Below are positions 52,904 through 61,634 of a stretch of DNA of 64,000 nt, piece by piece (positions within the stretch are counted from its first letter, which is position 1; each line of letters opens with the position of its first letter). Source of the DNA: Sphingobium sp. Cam5-1 (GTDB lineage Bacteria > Pseudomonadota > Alphaproteobacteria > Sphingomonadales > Sphingomonadaceae); contig NZ_CP065139.1 in assembly GCF_015693305.1 (NCBI RefSeq), positions 620,001 to 684,000 of the forward strand, given 5' to 3'. The notes under the pieces are model-generated. The model was not told the DNA's origin, made no database searches, and worked only from the letters and a program-made list of their open reading frames with translations. The position numbers and the translations under genes are program-made.

Positions 52904-54355
52904 ATGTCCGCATCGGAAATTTCCCTGATTATCGGCGGCGAATCGCGCAGTGCCGCATCGACTTTCGAACGGTTGAACCCGGTCACTGGCGCCGTCGCCA
53001 CCCGGGCCGCCGCCGCCAGCGTCGAAGACGCCCTTGCCGCGGTCGATGCCGCCAAGGCCTCATTCCCCGCCTGGTCGCAAACCGGCCCCAATGCCCGCCG
53101 CGCGTTGCTGATGAAGGCCGCCGACGCGCTCGACGCCCGCGTGGACGATTTCATCAACGCGATGATGACAGAGATCGGCGCGACCGAGGGCTGGGCACGC
53201 TTCAACCTGATGCTATCCAGCTCGATGGTGCGCGAAGCTGCCGCCCTCACTACCCAGATCGGTGGAGAGGTGATCCCGTCCGATAAGCCGGGCTGCATCG
53301 CCATGGCGATCCGCGAACCGGCGGGCGTGGTGCTGTCGATGGCGCCTTGGAACGCGCCGATCATCCTCGCCACTCGCGCCATCGCCGTGCCGCTCGCCTG
53401 CGGCAACAGCGTAGTGCTCAAGGCATCGGAACAATGCCCGCGCACCCACGGCCTGATCGTCCAGGCCTTTGTGGAAGCAGGCTTCACTGGCGGCATCGTC
53501 AACCTGATCACCAACGCGCCACAGGATGCGGCCGATGTGGTCGGCGCAATGATCGACCATCCAGCCGTGCGCCGGGTGAACTTCACCGGATCGACGCCGG
53601 TCGGCCGGATCATCGCGAAGCGCTGCGCTGAACATCTGAAGCCCGTGGTGCTGGAGCTGGGCGGCAAGGCGCCGCTGATCGTGCTGGAGGACGCCGACCT
53701 TGACGAGGCAGTGAAGGCCGCCGCTTTCGGCGCCTTCATGAACCAGGGCCAGATCTGCATGTCGACCGAACGGATCATCGTGGTCGATGCCATCGCTGAC
53801 GCCTTTGCGGAAAAATTCCAGGCCAAGGTCGGCACCATGGCGGTCGGCGACCCGCGTGAGGGCAAGACGCCGTTGGGCGCGGTCGTGGACAGCAAGACGG
53901 TGTCCCATGTCCGTTCGCTCATAGATGATGCGCTGGCGGCGGGTGCGATCCAGCTGAACGGCGGCGAAGCGAATGGCGTTCTGATGCCCGCCCATGTCAT
54001 CGATGGCGTCACTCCACAGATGAAGCTGTTTCGCGATGAAAGTTTTGGGCCGGTCGTTGGCATCGTCCGCGCCCGCGATGAAGCGCATGCAATCGAACTC
54101 GCCAACGACACCGAATATGGCTTGTCCGCATCGGTCTTTACCCGCGACACGGCACGCGGCCTACGGGTCGCTCGGCAAATCCAGTCCGGCATCTGCCATG
54201 TAAATGGCCCGACCGTCCATGACGAAGCGCAAATGCCCTTCGGCGGCGTCAAGGCATCAGGCTATGGTAAGTTCGGCGGCCGCGCCGGGATCGACAGCTT
54301 CACCGAATTGCGCTGGATCACGATGGAAACCCAGCCCGGCCATTATCCGATTTGA
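52904..54355 (+). CDS. ligV: Vanillin dehydrogenase-like aldehyde dehydrogenase (LigV/Vdh)
   Basis: Oxidises vanillin (and probably 4-hydroxy- or protocatechualdehyde) to the benzoate with NAD. At 483 aa it shows PWNAPIILATRAIAVPLACG, NFTGSTPVG, base Glu in LELGGKAPL (about residue 251) and nucleophile Cys285 in NQGQICMSTER. The MSTER motif and the INGPTVHDEAQ-like ending (HVNGPTVHDEAQMPFGGVKA) are typical of vanillin and benzaldehyde dehydrogenases. It heads the operon with ferB and ferA, the enzymes that produce vanillin from ferulate, which makes the substrate assignment strong. Confidence 0.9.
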   Translation: MSASEISLIIGGESRSAASTFERLNPVTGAVATRAAAASVEDALAAVDAAKASFPAWSQTGPNARRALLMKAADALDARVDDFINAMMTEIGATEGWARFNLMLSSSMVREAAALTTQIGGEVIPSDKPGCIAMAIREPAGVVLSMAPWNAPIILATRAIAVPLACGNSVVLKASEQCPRTHGLIVQAFVEAGFTGGIVNLITNAPQDAADVVGAMIDHPAVRRVNFTGSTPVGRIIAKRCAEHLKPVVLELGGKAPLIVLEDADLDEAVKAAAFGAFMNQGQICMSTERIIVVDAIADAFAEKFQAKVGTMAVGDPREGKTPLGAVVDSKTVSHVRSLIDDALAAGAIQLNGGEANGVLMPAHVIDGVTPQMKLFRDESFGPVVGIVRARDEAHAIELANDTEYGLSASVFTRDTARGLRVARQIQSGICHVNGPTVHDEAQMPFGGVKASGYGKFGGRAGIDSFTELRWITMETQPGHYPI

Positions 54356-54376
54356 ACCAACCGCATTCAACTACGC

Positions 54377-54399
54377 GTCATCCAGCCAACGCTGGGATC
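54377..54399. repeat. Degraded copy of the GTCATCCCAGC repeat
   Basis: The stretch GTCATCC-AGCCAACGCTGGGAT between ligV and ferB retains both arms of the intergenic repeat at 25921-25967, but with a base lost in the left arm and a compact loop. It lies inside the operon in the 119-bp ligV-ferB gap, which is otherwise without a gene. Confidence 0.65.
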
Positions 54400-54474
54400 T
54401 CAGGCGGAGAAGCAGACGCAGCCGCCCGAGATGCCAGTTTTCGCCGACATGACGACCAGAACAAGGACTTTCCC

Positions 54475-55335
54475 ATGACCAATTTCCTGCAAGCCGATGG
54501 CGTCGAGCAGGCCGAAATCGAAACCGTCGCCTTCACGGTGGAAGACGGCGTTGCCTGGGTCAGCCTCAACCGCCCGGACAAGCGCAATTGCATGTCGCCG
54601 CGCCTCAATCGCCAGATGATGCGCGTGCTCGATGAGCTTGAGTTTCGCGACGATGTCGGCGTGCTCGTCCTGACCGGCGAAGGCACGGCGTGGAGCGCTG
54701 GCATGGACCTCAAAGAATATTTCCGGGAGACCGAGGCGCAGGGCCTGAAGGGCACACGCGGCGCGCAGCGGGAAAGCTATGGCTGGTGGCGGCGGCTGCG
54801 CTGGTATCAGAAGCCGACCATCGCGATGGTCAATGGCTGGTGCTTTGGCGGCGGCTACGGCCCGCTCTTCGCCTGCGACCTCGCCTTCGCGGCGGAGGAA
54901 GCGCAGTTCGGCCTTAGTGAAATCAACTGGGGTATCCTGCCCGGCGGCGGCGCGGCCAAGGTGGCAACGGAACTTACCAGCTTCCGCAACGCCATGTATC
55001 ATGCGCTGATGGGGGAGAATGTGGACGGCAAAACGGCAGCCGAATGGGGATTCGTCAACGAAGCGCTGCCGCTTGGGGCACTGAAGGACCGCGTGTCGCA
55101 GGTCGCACAGACGCTGCTGAGCAAGAACCCCGTGGCGCTCAAGGCAACCAAGGACGCCATCCGCCGGGTGCGCGAAATGACCTATGACAATGCCGAGGAT
55201 TATCTGATCCGCGCGCAGGAAGCGGCCAACAGCTTCGACAATGAAGGTCGCAAGGAAGGCATCAAACAGTTCATCGACGACAAGAGCTACAAGCCCGGTC
55301 TTGGCGCTTACGATAAGTCGAAACAGCAGGCCTGA
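54475..55335 (+). CDS. ferB: Feruloyl-CoA hydratase/lyase (FerB)
   Basis: Crotonase-fold enzyme of 286 aa that hydrates feruloyl-CoA and cleaves the product to vanillin and acetyl-CoA. Motifs: VSLNRPDKRNCMSPRLNRQM near residue 32, the oxyanion-hole segments AWSAGMDLKEYF and NGWCFGGGYGPLFACDLAFA, and the catalytic Glu region FGLSEINWGILPGGGAAK, matching hydroxycinnamoyl-CoA hydratase-lyases. The C-terminal half has KATKDAIRRVREM. The ATG at 54475 follows AAGGA; upstream codons are in the repeat-bearing gap. Placement between ligV and ferA confirms the role. Confidence 0.92.
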   Translation: MTNFLQADGVEQAEIETVAFTVEDGVAWVSLNRPDKRNCMSPRLNRQMMRVLDELEFRDDVGVLVLTGEGTAWSAGMDLKEYFRETEAQGLKGTRGAQRESYGWWRRLRWYQKPTIAMVNGWCFGGGYGPLFACDLAFAAEEAQFGLSEINWGILPGGGAAKVATELTSFRNAMYHALMGENVDGKTAAEWGFVNEALPLGALKDRVSQVAQTLLSKNPVALKATKDAIRRVREMTYDNAEDYLIRAQEAANSFDNEGRKEGIKQFIDDKSYKPGLGAYDKSKQQA

Positions 55336-55403
55336 ACCGCGAAGGACTGGCGGGACCGACCTAAAAGCGGCCCGCCCAAACAGTTTTTTGGAGAGACGGA
55401 CCC

Positions 55404-57557
55404 ATGACGGCCGATACCCTCAATCCGCCCCTCGCCGCCGCCCGCACCGGCAAGGCACTCGACCGGCTGCTGCGCCCGCGATCGGTTGCGATCGTGGGCG
55501 CGTCGGACAAGCCCGGCGCGCTCGGCGCGTCGGTGCTGTCCAACCTGATCCGCAACGGCTTTTCCGGCGACATCCACCTCATCAATCCCAAGCGCGCGGA
55601 GATCGGCGGACGGCCATGTCTGCCGTCGGTCGATGCTTTGCCTGATGGCGTTGATGCCGCCGTCCTCGCCATCCCGCGCGCAGCGGTGCTCGATACGGTG
55701 AAGGCGTTGGCCGCACGCAATGTCGGCGCCGCCGTCATCTTTTCCGCCGGATTTGCCGAAGGCGGCGAGGAAGGTCTGGCGGAGCAGCGAGAGATCGGCC
55801 GGATCGCCGACGAGACCGGCATGGTCGTCGAAGGGCCGAATTGCCTCGGCATGACGAACTTCATAGATCGCGTGCCGCTGACCTTCGTTGAAACGGATGC
55901 CAAAACGCTCGGCGACCGTCCGGGCATCGGCGTCGTGTCGCAAAGCGGAGCAATGGCTTGCGTGTTATGCACCACGCTCGCGTCCCGCGATCTGGGTCTG
56001 TCCTTCTCCATCTCGACCGGCAACGAAGCCGCATCAGGCGTCGAGGATTATGTCGATTACCTGCTGGAAGACGGTTCCACGCGCGTCATCGCCATGATCG
56101 TGGAACAGTTCCGCAAGCCCCAGCGCTTCCTGGCCAATGCCCGCCGCGCCCGGGGGCTGGGCAAGACCATCGTCCTCCTGCACCCGGGCCGGTCGGCCGC
56201 CGCGCGTGAGTCCGCCGCGACCCACACGGGGGCGATGGCGGGCGACTATCAGGTGATGCGGGTGAAGGTGGAACGGGCGGGCGTCATCCTGGCCGAGACG
56301 CTTGAGGAGCTGGGCGATATCGCCGAAATCGCGCTGCGCTGTCCAACCATCCCGGCGGGCGGCGTCGCGGTGCTGGGCGAAAGCGGCGCGTTCAAGGCGC
56401 TGACCCTTGACCTTTGCGAAACACTCGGCCTCGACCTGCCGCAGGTGAATGACGGCAATGCCCCTGCCCTGCGCGCGGCGCTGCCCGAGTTCGTGCCTGT
56501 TTCGAACCCGCTGGACCTGACGGCGCAGGGCCTCGTCGATCCCGACCTCTATCGCCGGACCCTGGCCGCACTGTTCACGGACGACCGGTTCGGCAGCATC
56601 GTCGCGGGGATCATTCAGACCGATCCCGTGACTGTCGGCATCAAGCTGCCGCCGATCCTGCGCGCCGTTGACGAATTGCGGCCGGACAAACCGATCATCT
56701 TCGCCGGACTGGACGAAGGTGCACCGGTCCCGTCCATCCATATTGATCAGCTGCGCGCGCTTGGCATCCCCTATTTCCCTTCGACCGAACGCGCCTTCCG
56801 CGCCCTGAAGCGCCTCAACGACCATGCGCGCCGGGACTTCAGCGAAGCGCCGACCACCCCTCTGCCCGCCCCCGGCCTCGCCGGGCACAGCAGCGTCATC
56901 CCGGAATATCGCGCCAAGGCGATCCTCGCCCCGCTCGGCATCCCGTTCCCCCGGGGCGCCTTCTGCACCAGCATCGACGACGCGCTCCGCGCTGCGCAGG
57001 CGGTCGGCTATCCGGTCGCGCTCAAGGCACAGTCCGCCCGTCTAAGCCACAAAAGCGATGCGGGCGGCGTGGTGTTGAACCTCTCCAACGGCGACGAACT
57101 GCGCGCGGGCTGGGACCGATTATATGCCGATGTATCCGCCCATGATGCGACCATCGCGCTCGACGGCGTCCTGCTCGAAGCCATGGGCGAACGCGGCGTC
57201 GAACTTATCATCGGCGCGAAAAACGATCCAGACTGGGGGCCAGTCATCCTGTGCGGGTTCGGTGGCGTCACGGCGGAAATCCTCCAGGACGTGCGTCTGA
57301 TCACCCCCGGCCTCTCGGTCGATGCCATCGCCGCTGAACTGCATAAGCTCAAGCAAGCGCCGCTGCTGCACGGCTTTCGCGGATCGCCCGCGCTGGATGT
57401 GGAGTCGGCAGCGGGGATTATCCATAGGCTTGGCCGCATCCTTCTCGCCGAACCTTCAATTCGGGAGATCGATCTTAATCCGGTGATCGTCTATCCGCAG
57501 GGCAAAGGCGCGATCGCCCTCGACGCCCTTATGCTGACAGCTCCGGAAGACGCCTGA
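55404..57557 (+). CDS. ferA: Feruloyl-CoA synthetase, NDP-forming acyl-CoA synthetase type (FerA)
   Basis: Activates ferulate and other hydroxycinnamates to CoA thioesters. At 717 aa it is not the AMP-forming type but the ADP-forming fold: a CoA-binding Rossmann domain (RSVAIVGASDKPGALGASVL, about residues 30-50), a succinyl-CoA-ligase-like middle with the phosphohistidine region ATHTGAMAGD (His274), and a C-terminal ATP-grasp (YRAKAILAPLGIPFPRGAFC, then LKAQSARLSHKSDAGGVVLN, about 510-700). SYK-6 FerA is of this kind. GGAGAG precedes the ATG. It follows ferB by 68 bp in the same operon. Confidence 0.92.
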   Translation: MTADTLNPPLAAARTGKALDRLLRPRSVAIVGASDKPGALGASVLSNLIRNGFSGDIHLINPKRAEIGGRPCLPSVDALPDGVDAAVLAIPRAAVLDTVKALAARNVGAAVIFSAGFAEGGEEGLAEQREIGRIADETGMVVEGPNCLGMTNFIDRVPLTFVETDAKTLGDRPGIGVVSQSGAMACVLCTTLASRDLGLSFSISTGNEAASGVEDYVDYLLEDGSTRVIAMIVEQFRKPQRFLANARRARGLGKTIVLLHPGRSAAARESAATHTGAMAGDYQVMRVKVERAGVILAETLEELGDIAEIALRCPTIPAGGVAVLGESGAFKALTLDLCETLGLDLPQVNDGNAPALRAALPEFVPVSNPLDLTAQGLVDPDLYRRTLAALFTDDRFGSIVAGIIQTDPVTVGIKLPPILRAVDELRPDKPIIFAGLDEGAPVPSIHIDQLRALGIPYFPSTERAFRALKRLNDHARRDFSEAPTTPLPAPGLAGHSSVIPEYRAKAILAPLGIPFPRGAFCTSIDDALRAAQAVGYPVALKAQSARLSHKSDAGGVVLNLSNGDELRAGWDRLYADVSAHDATIALDGVLLEAMGERGVELIIGAKNDPDWGPVILCGFGGVTAEILQDVRLITPGLSVDAIAAELHKLKQAPLLHGFRGSPALDVESAAGIIHRLGRILLAEPSIREIDLNPVIVYPQGKGAIALDALMLTAPEDA

Positions 57558-57604
57558 CCAACGAGGCAATAACCAGATCGACAATCATTTCAGGGGAGGT
57601 GAGG

Positions 57605-58939
57605 ATGGCGCATAACGGAACCGACATCAGGCAATTACTTGATGAAGCGCCCATGGGCCGCCTGCAAATCGCGGCTGTAGCGCTGTGCATCATGCTGAAC
57701 GCGCTTGATGGCTTTGATGTGCTGGCGATCAGCTTCGCGTCACCCGGCATTGCCACGGAGTGGGGCATTGATCGCGCCGCATTGGGCGTCGTCCTTTCGA
57801 TGGAACTGATCGGCATGGCTGTGGGGTCCGTGCTGCTCGGCGGCCTGGCTGATCGCATCGGCCGTCGGCCCACCATCCTGCTCTGCCTCCTGGTCATGGC
57901 GACGGGTATGTTGGCCGCGACCTTTTCATTCAGCATTGTCTCCCTGTCGGCGATACGGCTTGTCACTGGTCTCGGCATCGGCGGCATGCTGGCTTGCACC
58001 AACGCCATCGTCGCAGAGCTTGCCAACGCGCGCACCCGCAGCCTGGCCGTTGCCCTCATGGCGGCGGGCTATCCGATCGGCGCGATCCTTGGCGGCTCGG
58101 CCGCTTCGATGCTGCTGATGTCGGGCGAATGGCGGGACATATTCCTGCTTGGAGGAGTCGTCACTGCAATCTTCTTGCCGCTGACGTTCCTGCTGCTCCC
58201 TGAATCAATCGGCTTCCTCCTTCAACGACGCCCGGCCAATGCGCTGGACCGGATCAATCAGCTGATGGGCCGGATGGGACACAATGCACTGGATGCTTTG
58301 CCACCTTCAAATGCGGCGGCGCCCAAGGCGTCCTTTGCCGCGCTGTTCAGTCCCGGCCTCGCACGCACGACGGTGCTGCTGACGGCCGCCTATTTCTTTC
58401 ACATCATGACCTTTTACTTCATCCTCAAATGGGTGCCCAAGATCGTCGTGGACATGGGTTATGCACCCTCGTCCGCTGGTGGCGTGCTGGTATGGGCCAA
58501 TGTAGGCGGCTTGCTGGGCGCGCTTTCGCTCAGTGCCATGAGCTGGCGGCTGGACGTCCGCATATTGGTGATCGCCGCCCTCTTACTGTCGATGGCAATG
58601 GTGACTGTCTTCGGACAGGGACAAGCCAGCCTTTTCGACTTGGCCCTGGTCGCTGCGGCGGCGGGATATTTCACCAACGCGGCCGTCGTCGGCCTTTACG
58701 CCATCATTGCGCAATCTTTCCCAACGGCCGTCCGGGCGGGCGGCACGGGAATAGTGATCGGCGTCGGCCGTGGAGGAGCTGCTTTGGGTCCCATCCTTGC
58801 TGGTTTCCTTTTCACTCTCGATTTCAAGCTTCCCGCCGTGGCGCTGACCATGGCATCAGGGTCGCTGATCGCGGCATGCGCATTAGCCCTTCTCGTGACC
58901 GGAGGACGGCACAATAATTCGTCCAAGGTTTACGAATGA
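57605..58939 (+). CDS. Aromatic acid:H+ symporter, MFS (AAHS family)
   Basis: Inner-membrane carrier of 444 aa with twelve hydrophobic segments. The first helix carries the DGFDVLAISFASPG motif, where acidic residues are essential in AAHS carriers such as PcaK. The loop between helices 2 and 3 has GGLADRIGRRPTILL, repeated weakly in the second half, and GYPIGAILGGSAASML forms helix 5. The ATG at 57605 is five bases after GGGGAGG; a GTG at 57599 is less likely. It follows ferA by 47 bp and most likely imports ferulate or another hydroxycinnamate. Confidence 0.87.
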   Translation: MAHNGTDIRQLLDEAPMGRLQIAAVALCIMLNALDGFDVLAISFASPGIATEWGIDRAALGVVLSMELIGMAVGSVLLGGLADRIGRRPTILLCLLVMATGMLAATFSFSIVSLSAIRLVTGLGIGGMLACTNAIVAELANARTRSLAVALMAAGYPIGAILGGSAASMLLMSGEWRDIFLLGGVVTAIFLPLTFLLLPESIGFLLQRRPANALDRINQLMGRMGHNALDALPPSNAAAPKASFAALFSPGLARTTVLLTAAYFFHIMTFYFILKWVPKIVVDMGYAPSSAGGVLVWANVGGLLGALSLSAMSWRLDVRILVIAALLLSMAMVTVFGQGQASLFDLALVAAAAGYFTNAAVVGLYAIIAQSFPTAVRAGGTGIVIGVGRGGAALGPILAGFLFTLDFKLPAVALTMASGSLIAACALALLVTGGRHNNSSKVYE

Positions 58940-59011
58940 ACCGCTGTTCCCTTCATTGCCCGCCCGCCGCTCGCGCTCTTCCCTGACATCGCCATAAGGA
59001 AAAAACTGCCC

Positions 59012-60265
59012 ATGTCGCCACAGCGCTATTCCATGACGGCGATCGCGTTGCATTGGTCGATCGCGGCAGCCCTGAGCTTTCAACTCGTCCTGGGCTGGCA
59101 ATTGTCCGGCATCGCGCCGGGGCTGGGCCAATTTGCCGCCTATCAGCTGCACAAGTCGATCGGGATCGTCATCCTGCTGCTCACCTTTCTGCGGGTTGGC
59201 ATCCGCCTGGCCCATCCCCGCCCCCCGGCATTGGCGGATGATCGAATATCTGCGTTCGCGGCAAAGGTGACGCATCAATTGCTCTACGCCGTCATGCTGC
59301 TCGCCCCGCTCAGCGGCTGGGCGCTGGTCTCAACTAGCAAGCTGCGGGTGCCGACGCTGCTGTTCGGCACGATTGCCTGGCCACACCTGCCGATCCCTCT
59401 TGGCCTCAACGGAATAGCCTATGACACACATCGCCTGGCCGCATACGTCCTGGCCGGATTGGTCGTGCTGCATGTCGCTGGAGCCATTCGCCATCAATTT
59501 TACAAGCGCGAGGATCTGCTTGCTCGCATGATCCCGGGTTTGGCGCCGGGGCTTACGCTGCTGGTTGCGCTAGGAACAGTGACACTGGCAGGTGCGGCAT
59601 CATTCTTTCTTACCGGAACGCCCACCATAGCCGTGGCGCAGCAGAAAGGGACGCCCGCGCCGATCAAGATAGCGCCACCTTCACCCGTTTCTGCCCCAAC
59701 GCAGCGGCCTGCCACGACCCCGACGGCCCCAAAAGCTATGCCGGTGCCAACGGCCAATTCACAACAACTTCCATTATCGCGGTGGCGCGTCGTGGGGCCG
59801 GGAAAGCTCGGCTTTATCGCCATGTGGAACGGCGCGGCGGTGGACGGATCTTTCCTTCACTGGAAATCGGACATCCGCTACAGCCCGGACGATCTGCCCG
59901 GCAGCACAATCCTGGTGACGATCGACCTGGCCTCCGCTGTCACGGGCGACGCACAACGCGACGAAACGCTGCGAGGCCCCGATTATTTCGACATATCGAC
60001 GCATCCGCATGCTGTGTTCCGCGCCAAGGGTTTCCGACCACAGGGCGGCGACCTGTACGAAGCCAGAGGCACGCTGGACCTGAACGGACGCCGCCGCCCG
60101 GTCACGCTACGCTTCACGCTGCGTCAGGATGGAGACACGGCCAGAGCCGAAGGCCGAGCAGATCTTGACCGGAACATGTTTGATGTCGGTTCAGCCACCG
60201 ATGAAACGATCGCTGCGAAGGTCACGGTAAACTTCGCCTTGACGGCGCACCGGCAGGACCAGTGA
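59012..60265 (+). CDS. Cytochrome b561 - YceI fusion protein
   Basis: Protein of 417 aa joining two families. Residues about 1-200 form a four-helix membrane cytochrome b561 (TAIALHWSIAAALSFQLVLG, YQLHKSIGIVILLLTFLRVG, YAVMLLAPLSGWALVS, YDTHRLAAYVLAGLVVLHVA) with histidines in each helix for two b hemes. A Pro/Ala/Thr-rich linker spans about 215-250. Residues about 255-415 are a YceI-like lipocalin barrel (WRVVGPGKLGFIAMWNGAAV, FDISTHPHAVFRAKGF, DLNGRRRPVTLRF) that binds isoprenoid quinones in known structures. Membrane electron transfer between quinone and a periplasmic partner is inferred. It is 72 bp after the transporter and may not belong to the ferulate operon. Confidence 0.88.
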   Translation: MSPQRYSMTAIALHWSIAAALSFQLVLGWQLSGIAPGLGQFAAYQLHKSIGIVILLLTFLRVGIRLAHPRPPALADDRISAFAAKVTHQLLYAVMLLAPLSGWALVSTSKLRVPTLLFGTIAWPHLPIPLGLNGIAYDTHRLAAYVLAGLVVLHVAGAIRHQFYKREDLLARMIPGLAPGLTLLVALGTVTLAGAASFFLTGTPTIAVAQQKGTPAPIKIAPPSPVSAPTQRPATTPTAPKAMPVPTANSQQLPLSRWRVVGPGKLGFIAMWNGAAVDGSFLHWKSDIRYSPDDLPGSTILVTIDLASAVTGDAQRDETLRGPDYFDISTHPHAVFRAKGFRPQGGDLYEARGTLDLNGRRRPVTLRFTLRQDGDTARAEGRADLDRNMFDVGSATDETIAAKVTVNFALTAHRQDQ

Positions 60266-60307
60266 TGATGAGGGTTTCGACGCAATTTCCAGGGAGCACT
60301 TTGTCAT

Positions 60308-60541
60308 TCAGTTTGCCCAAGACAAAAAATTGCCGTTCTTTTCCTCGCCCCGCGTCCCAACAATGTCGCCGATCTTGATCTTCACCAAGTCACAGCCGCG
60401 AAGTTTGCTGTCGATGGCAAGGTCGAAGAGAGCCTGATCCCGGGTCCGCCCATGCTGATCAAGAATGAAGCGGATCGCCCCGATCTGGCGAGGCCTGAGC
60501 GCATGCTTTGCGCCAATTTTACGTCCAGCGTTCCACGACAC
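60308..60541 (-). pseudogene. Fragment of a tyrosine-recombinase/integrase
   Basis: Minus-strand remnant of about 60 recognisable residues: ALRPRQIGAIRFILDQHGRT followed by RDQALFDLAIDSKLRGCDLV and KIKIGDIV. This matches the N-terminal part of a widespread small integrase family whose members contain 'ALFNLAIDSKLRACDLV'-like sequence. After GDIV the frame turns into unrelated sequence, and the catalytic Arg-His-Arg-Tyr region is absent. It abuts the GMC oxidoreductase fragment in opposite orientation, indicating an old insertion or recombination event. No promoter or terminal repeats were identified. Confidence 0.75.
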
Positions 60542-60594
60542 CCGCTCGCGAGCGGCGGATCAAATTCTGATAATCCCAAGACACTTTTCCTCGG

Positions 60595-60763
60595 GCCACG
60601 TGATACAGCCATTTCCGAGATCCACTCGATCGGCACATGCTGGATGGGCGACGATCCCATGGCGACCATCGATAGCCGCCTGCGCGTGCCCGGCGGCAAT
60701 ACGAACGTGCCGACGATGATGGTCGCGGAAAAAGCAGCCGACATGACCATCAACTGCCAATAA
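60595..60763 (+). pseudogene. C-terminal remnant of a GMC-family oxidoreductase
   Basis: About 55 codons ending in TAA resemble the C-terminus of choline/glucose-methanol-choline oxidoreductases: EIHSIGTCWMGDDPMATIDS, RLRV, then GGNTNVPTMMVAEKAADM. The stretch that normally lies between RLRV and the GNTN block (the ASIMPTI region) is missing, so there is also an internal deletion of about 15 codons. No N-terminal FAD domain is present upstream; the integrase fragment takes its place. The piece is a dead gene left by rearrangement. Confidence 0.78.
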
Positions 60764-60814
60764 GGTGGTTATTCTATTCGTGACATTTGCAGACCCGCAT
60801 CAAGGTGAACTTTA

Positions 60815-61621
60815 ATGACCCAGCGCAAATACGCCCTTGAACAGCTTTCGGCACTGGAACTGGGACCGCTCAGCTTTGTCGAGGTCGCCGCACGGAGCGG
60901 CTATGACGGCATCGGCCTGTTTCTTGAAGGCCTGCCGGTCCCCCATGCCGCCCCCTACAGCCTGGTGTCGGACCACCATCTGTTCGAGACATTCGCTCAA
61001 GCGATCAGGGACGCCGGTCTCTTCGTCCATGTCGTTGAGCCGTTCCTGATAACGCCTGACATCAGCCGTGAGGAAAATCTGCGCAACCTCGACCTGGCGG
61101 CGCGACTGGGTGCACGGGTCTGCGGGACGCTCGCCTTCGACGATGATGAAAACCGCCGCAATGACCGGCTGGCGGAGCTCGCGAATGAGGCTGGGAAACG
61201 CGGCCTCGCACTGACAATAGAACCCTATCTCGAATCGAGCTGGCAGACGCTGTCGCAGGCGGCAGCAGCGGCTGATGCGGCCGGGGATCACGCCGGTGTG
61301 ACCCTCGACGTCCTCCACGTCATCCGTGGCGGCGAGCATTGGGAGGCGGTACGGGCAATGGCTCCGGACAAGATCAGGACGATCCAGATCAGCGACGGCA
61401 CATTGGCAAAACCCGCAGACTGGCCCCTTTCGGCAGTCACCGACCGCGCAGTGCCGGGCGAGGGCGAATATGATCTGGCGGCGCTGATGCCCTTGCTCCC
61501 GGCAGGCGTCCCGATCGGCATCGAAGTGCCCTCGCTTGATCTGGCTGCGCGTATGCCTGCCGAAGAACGGGTGGCCTACCTGCTGCAAAAAACCCGCCAG
61601 ATCATGGGCGACGCAGCCTGA
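60815..61621 (+). CDS. Xylose-isomerase-like TIM-barrel protein (sugar phosphate isomerase/epimerase family)
   Basis: Protein of 268 aa of the AP-endonuclease-2/xylose isomerase-like TIM-barrel family. It has alternating strand-helix units with FVEVAARSGYDGIGLFLEG, GLFVHVVEPFLITPD, CGTLAFDDDE, LALTIEPYLESS, VTLDVLHVIRGG and TIQISDGT. The acidic residues at strand ends (Glu in TIEPY, Asp in TLDVLH, Asp in QISDG, Glu in GIEVP) fit a divalent-metal site. AAGGTGAAC precedes the ATG. It is convergent with an SDR gene and follows the pseudogene region. Substrate and reaction are not recognisable; members act on sugars, inositols and some ring compounds. Confidence 0.8.
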   Translation: MTQRKYALEQLSALELGPLSFVEVAARSGYDGIGLFLEGLPVPHAAPYSLVSDHHLFETFAQAIRDAGLFVHVVEPFLITPDISREENLRNLDLAARLGARVCGTLAFDDDENRRNDRLAELANEAGKRGLALTIEPYLESSWQTLSQAAAAADAAGDHAGVTLDVLHVIRGGEHWEAVRAMAPDKIRTIQISDGTLAKPADWPLSAVTDRAVPGEGEYDLAALMPLLPAGVPIGIEVPSLDLAARMPAEERVAYLLQKTRQIMGDAA

Positions 61622-61634
61622 ACAGCGCCGGGTC

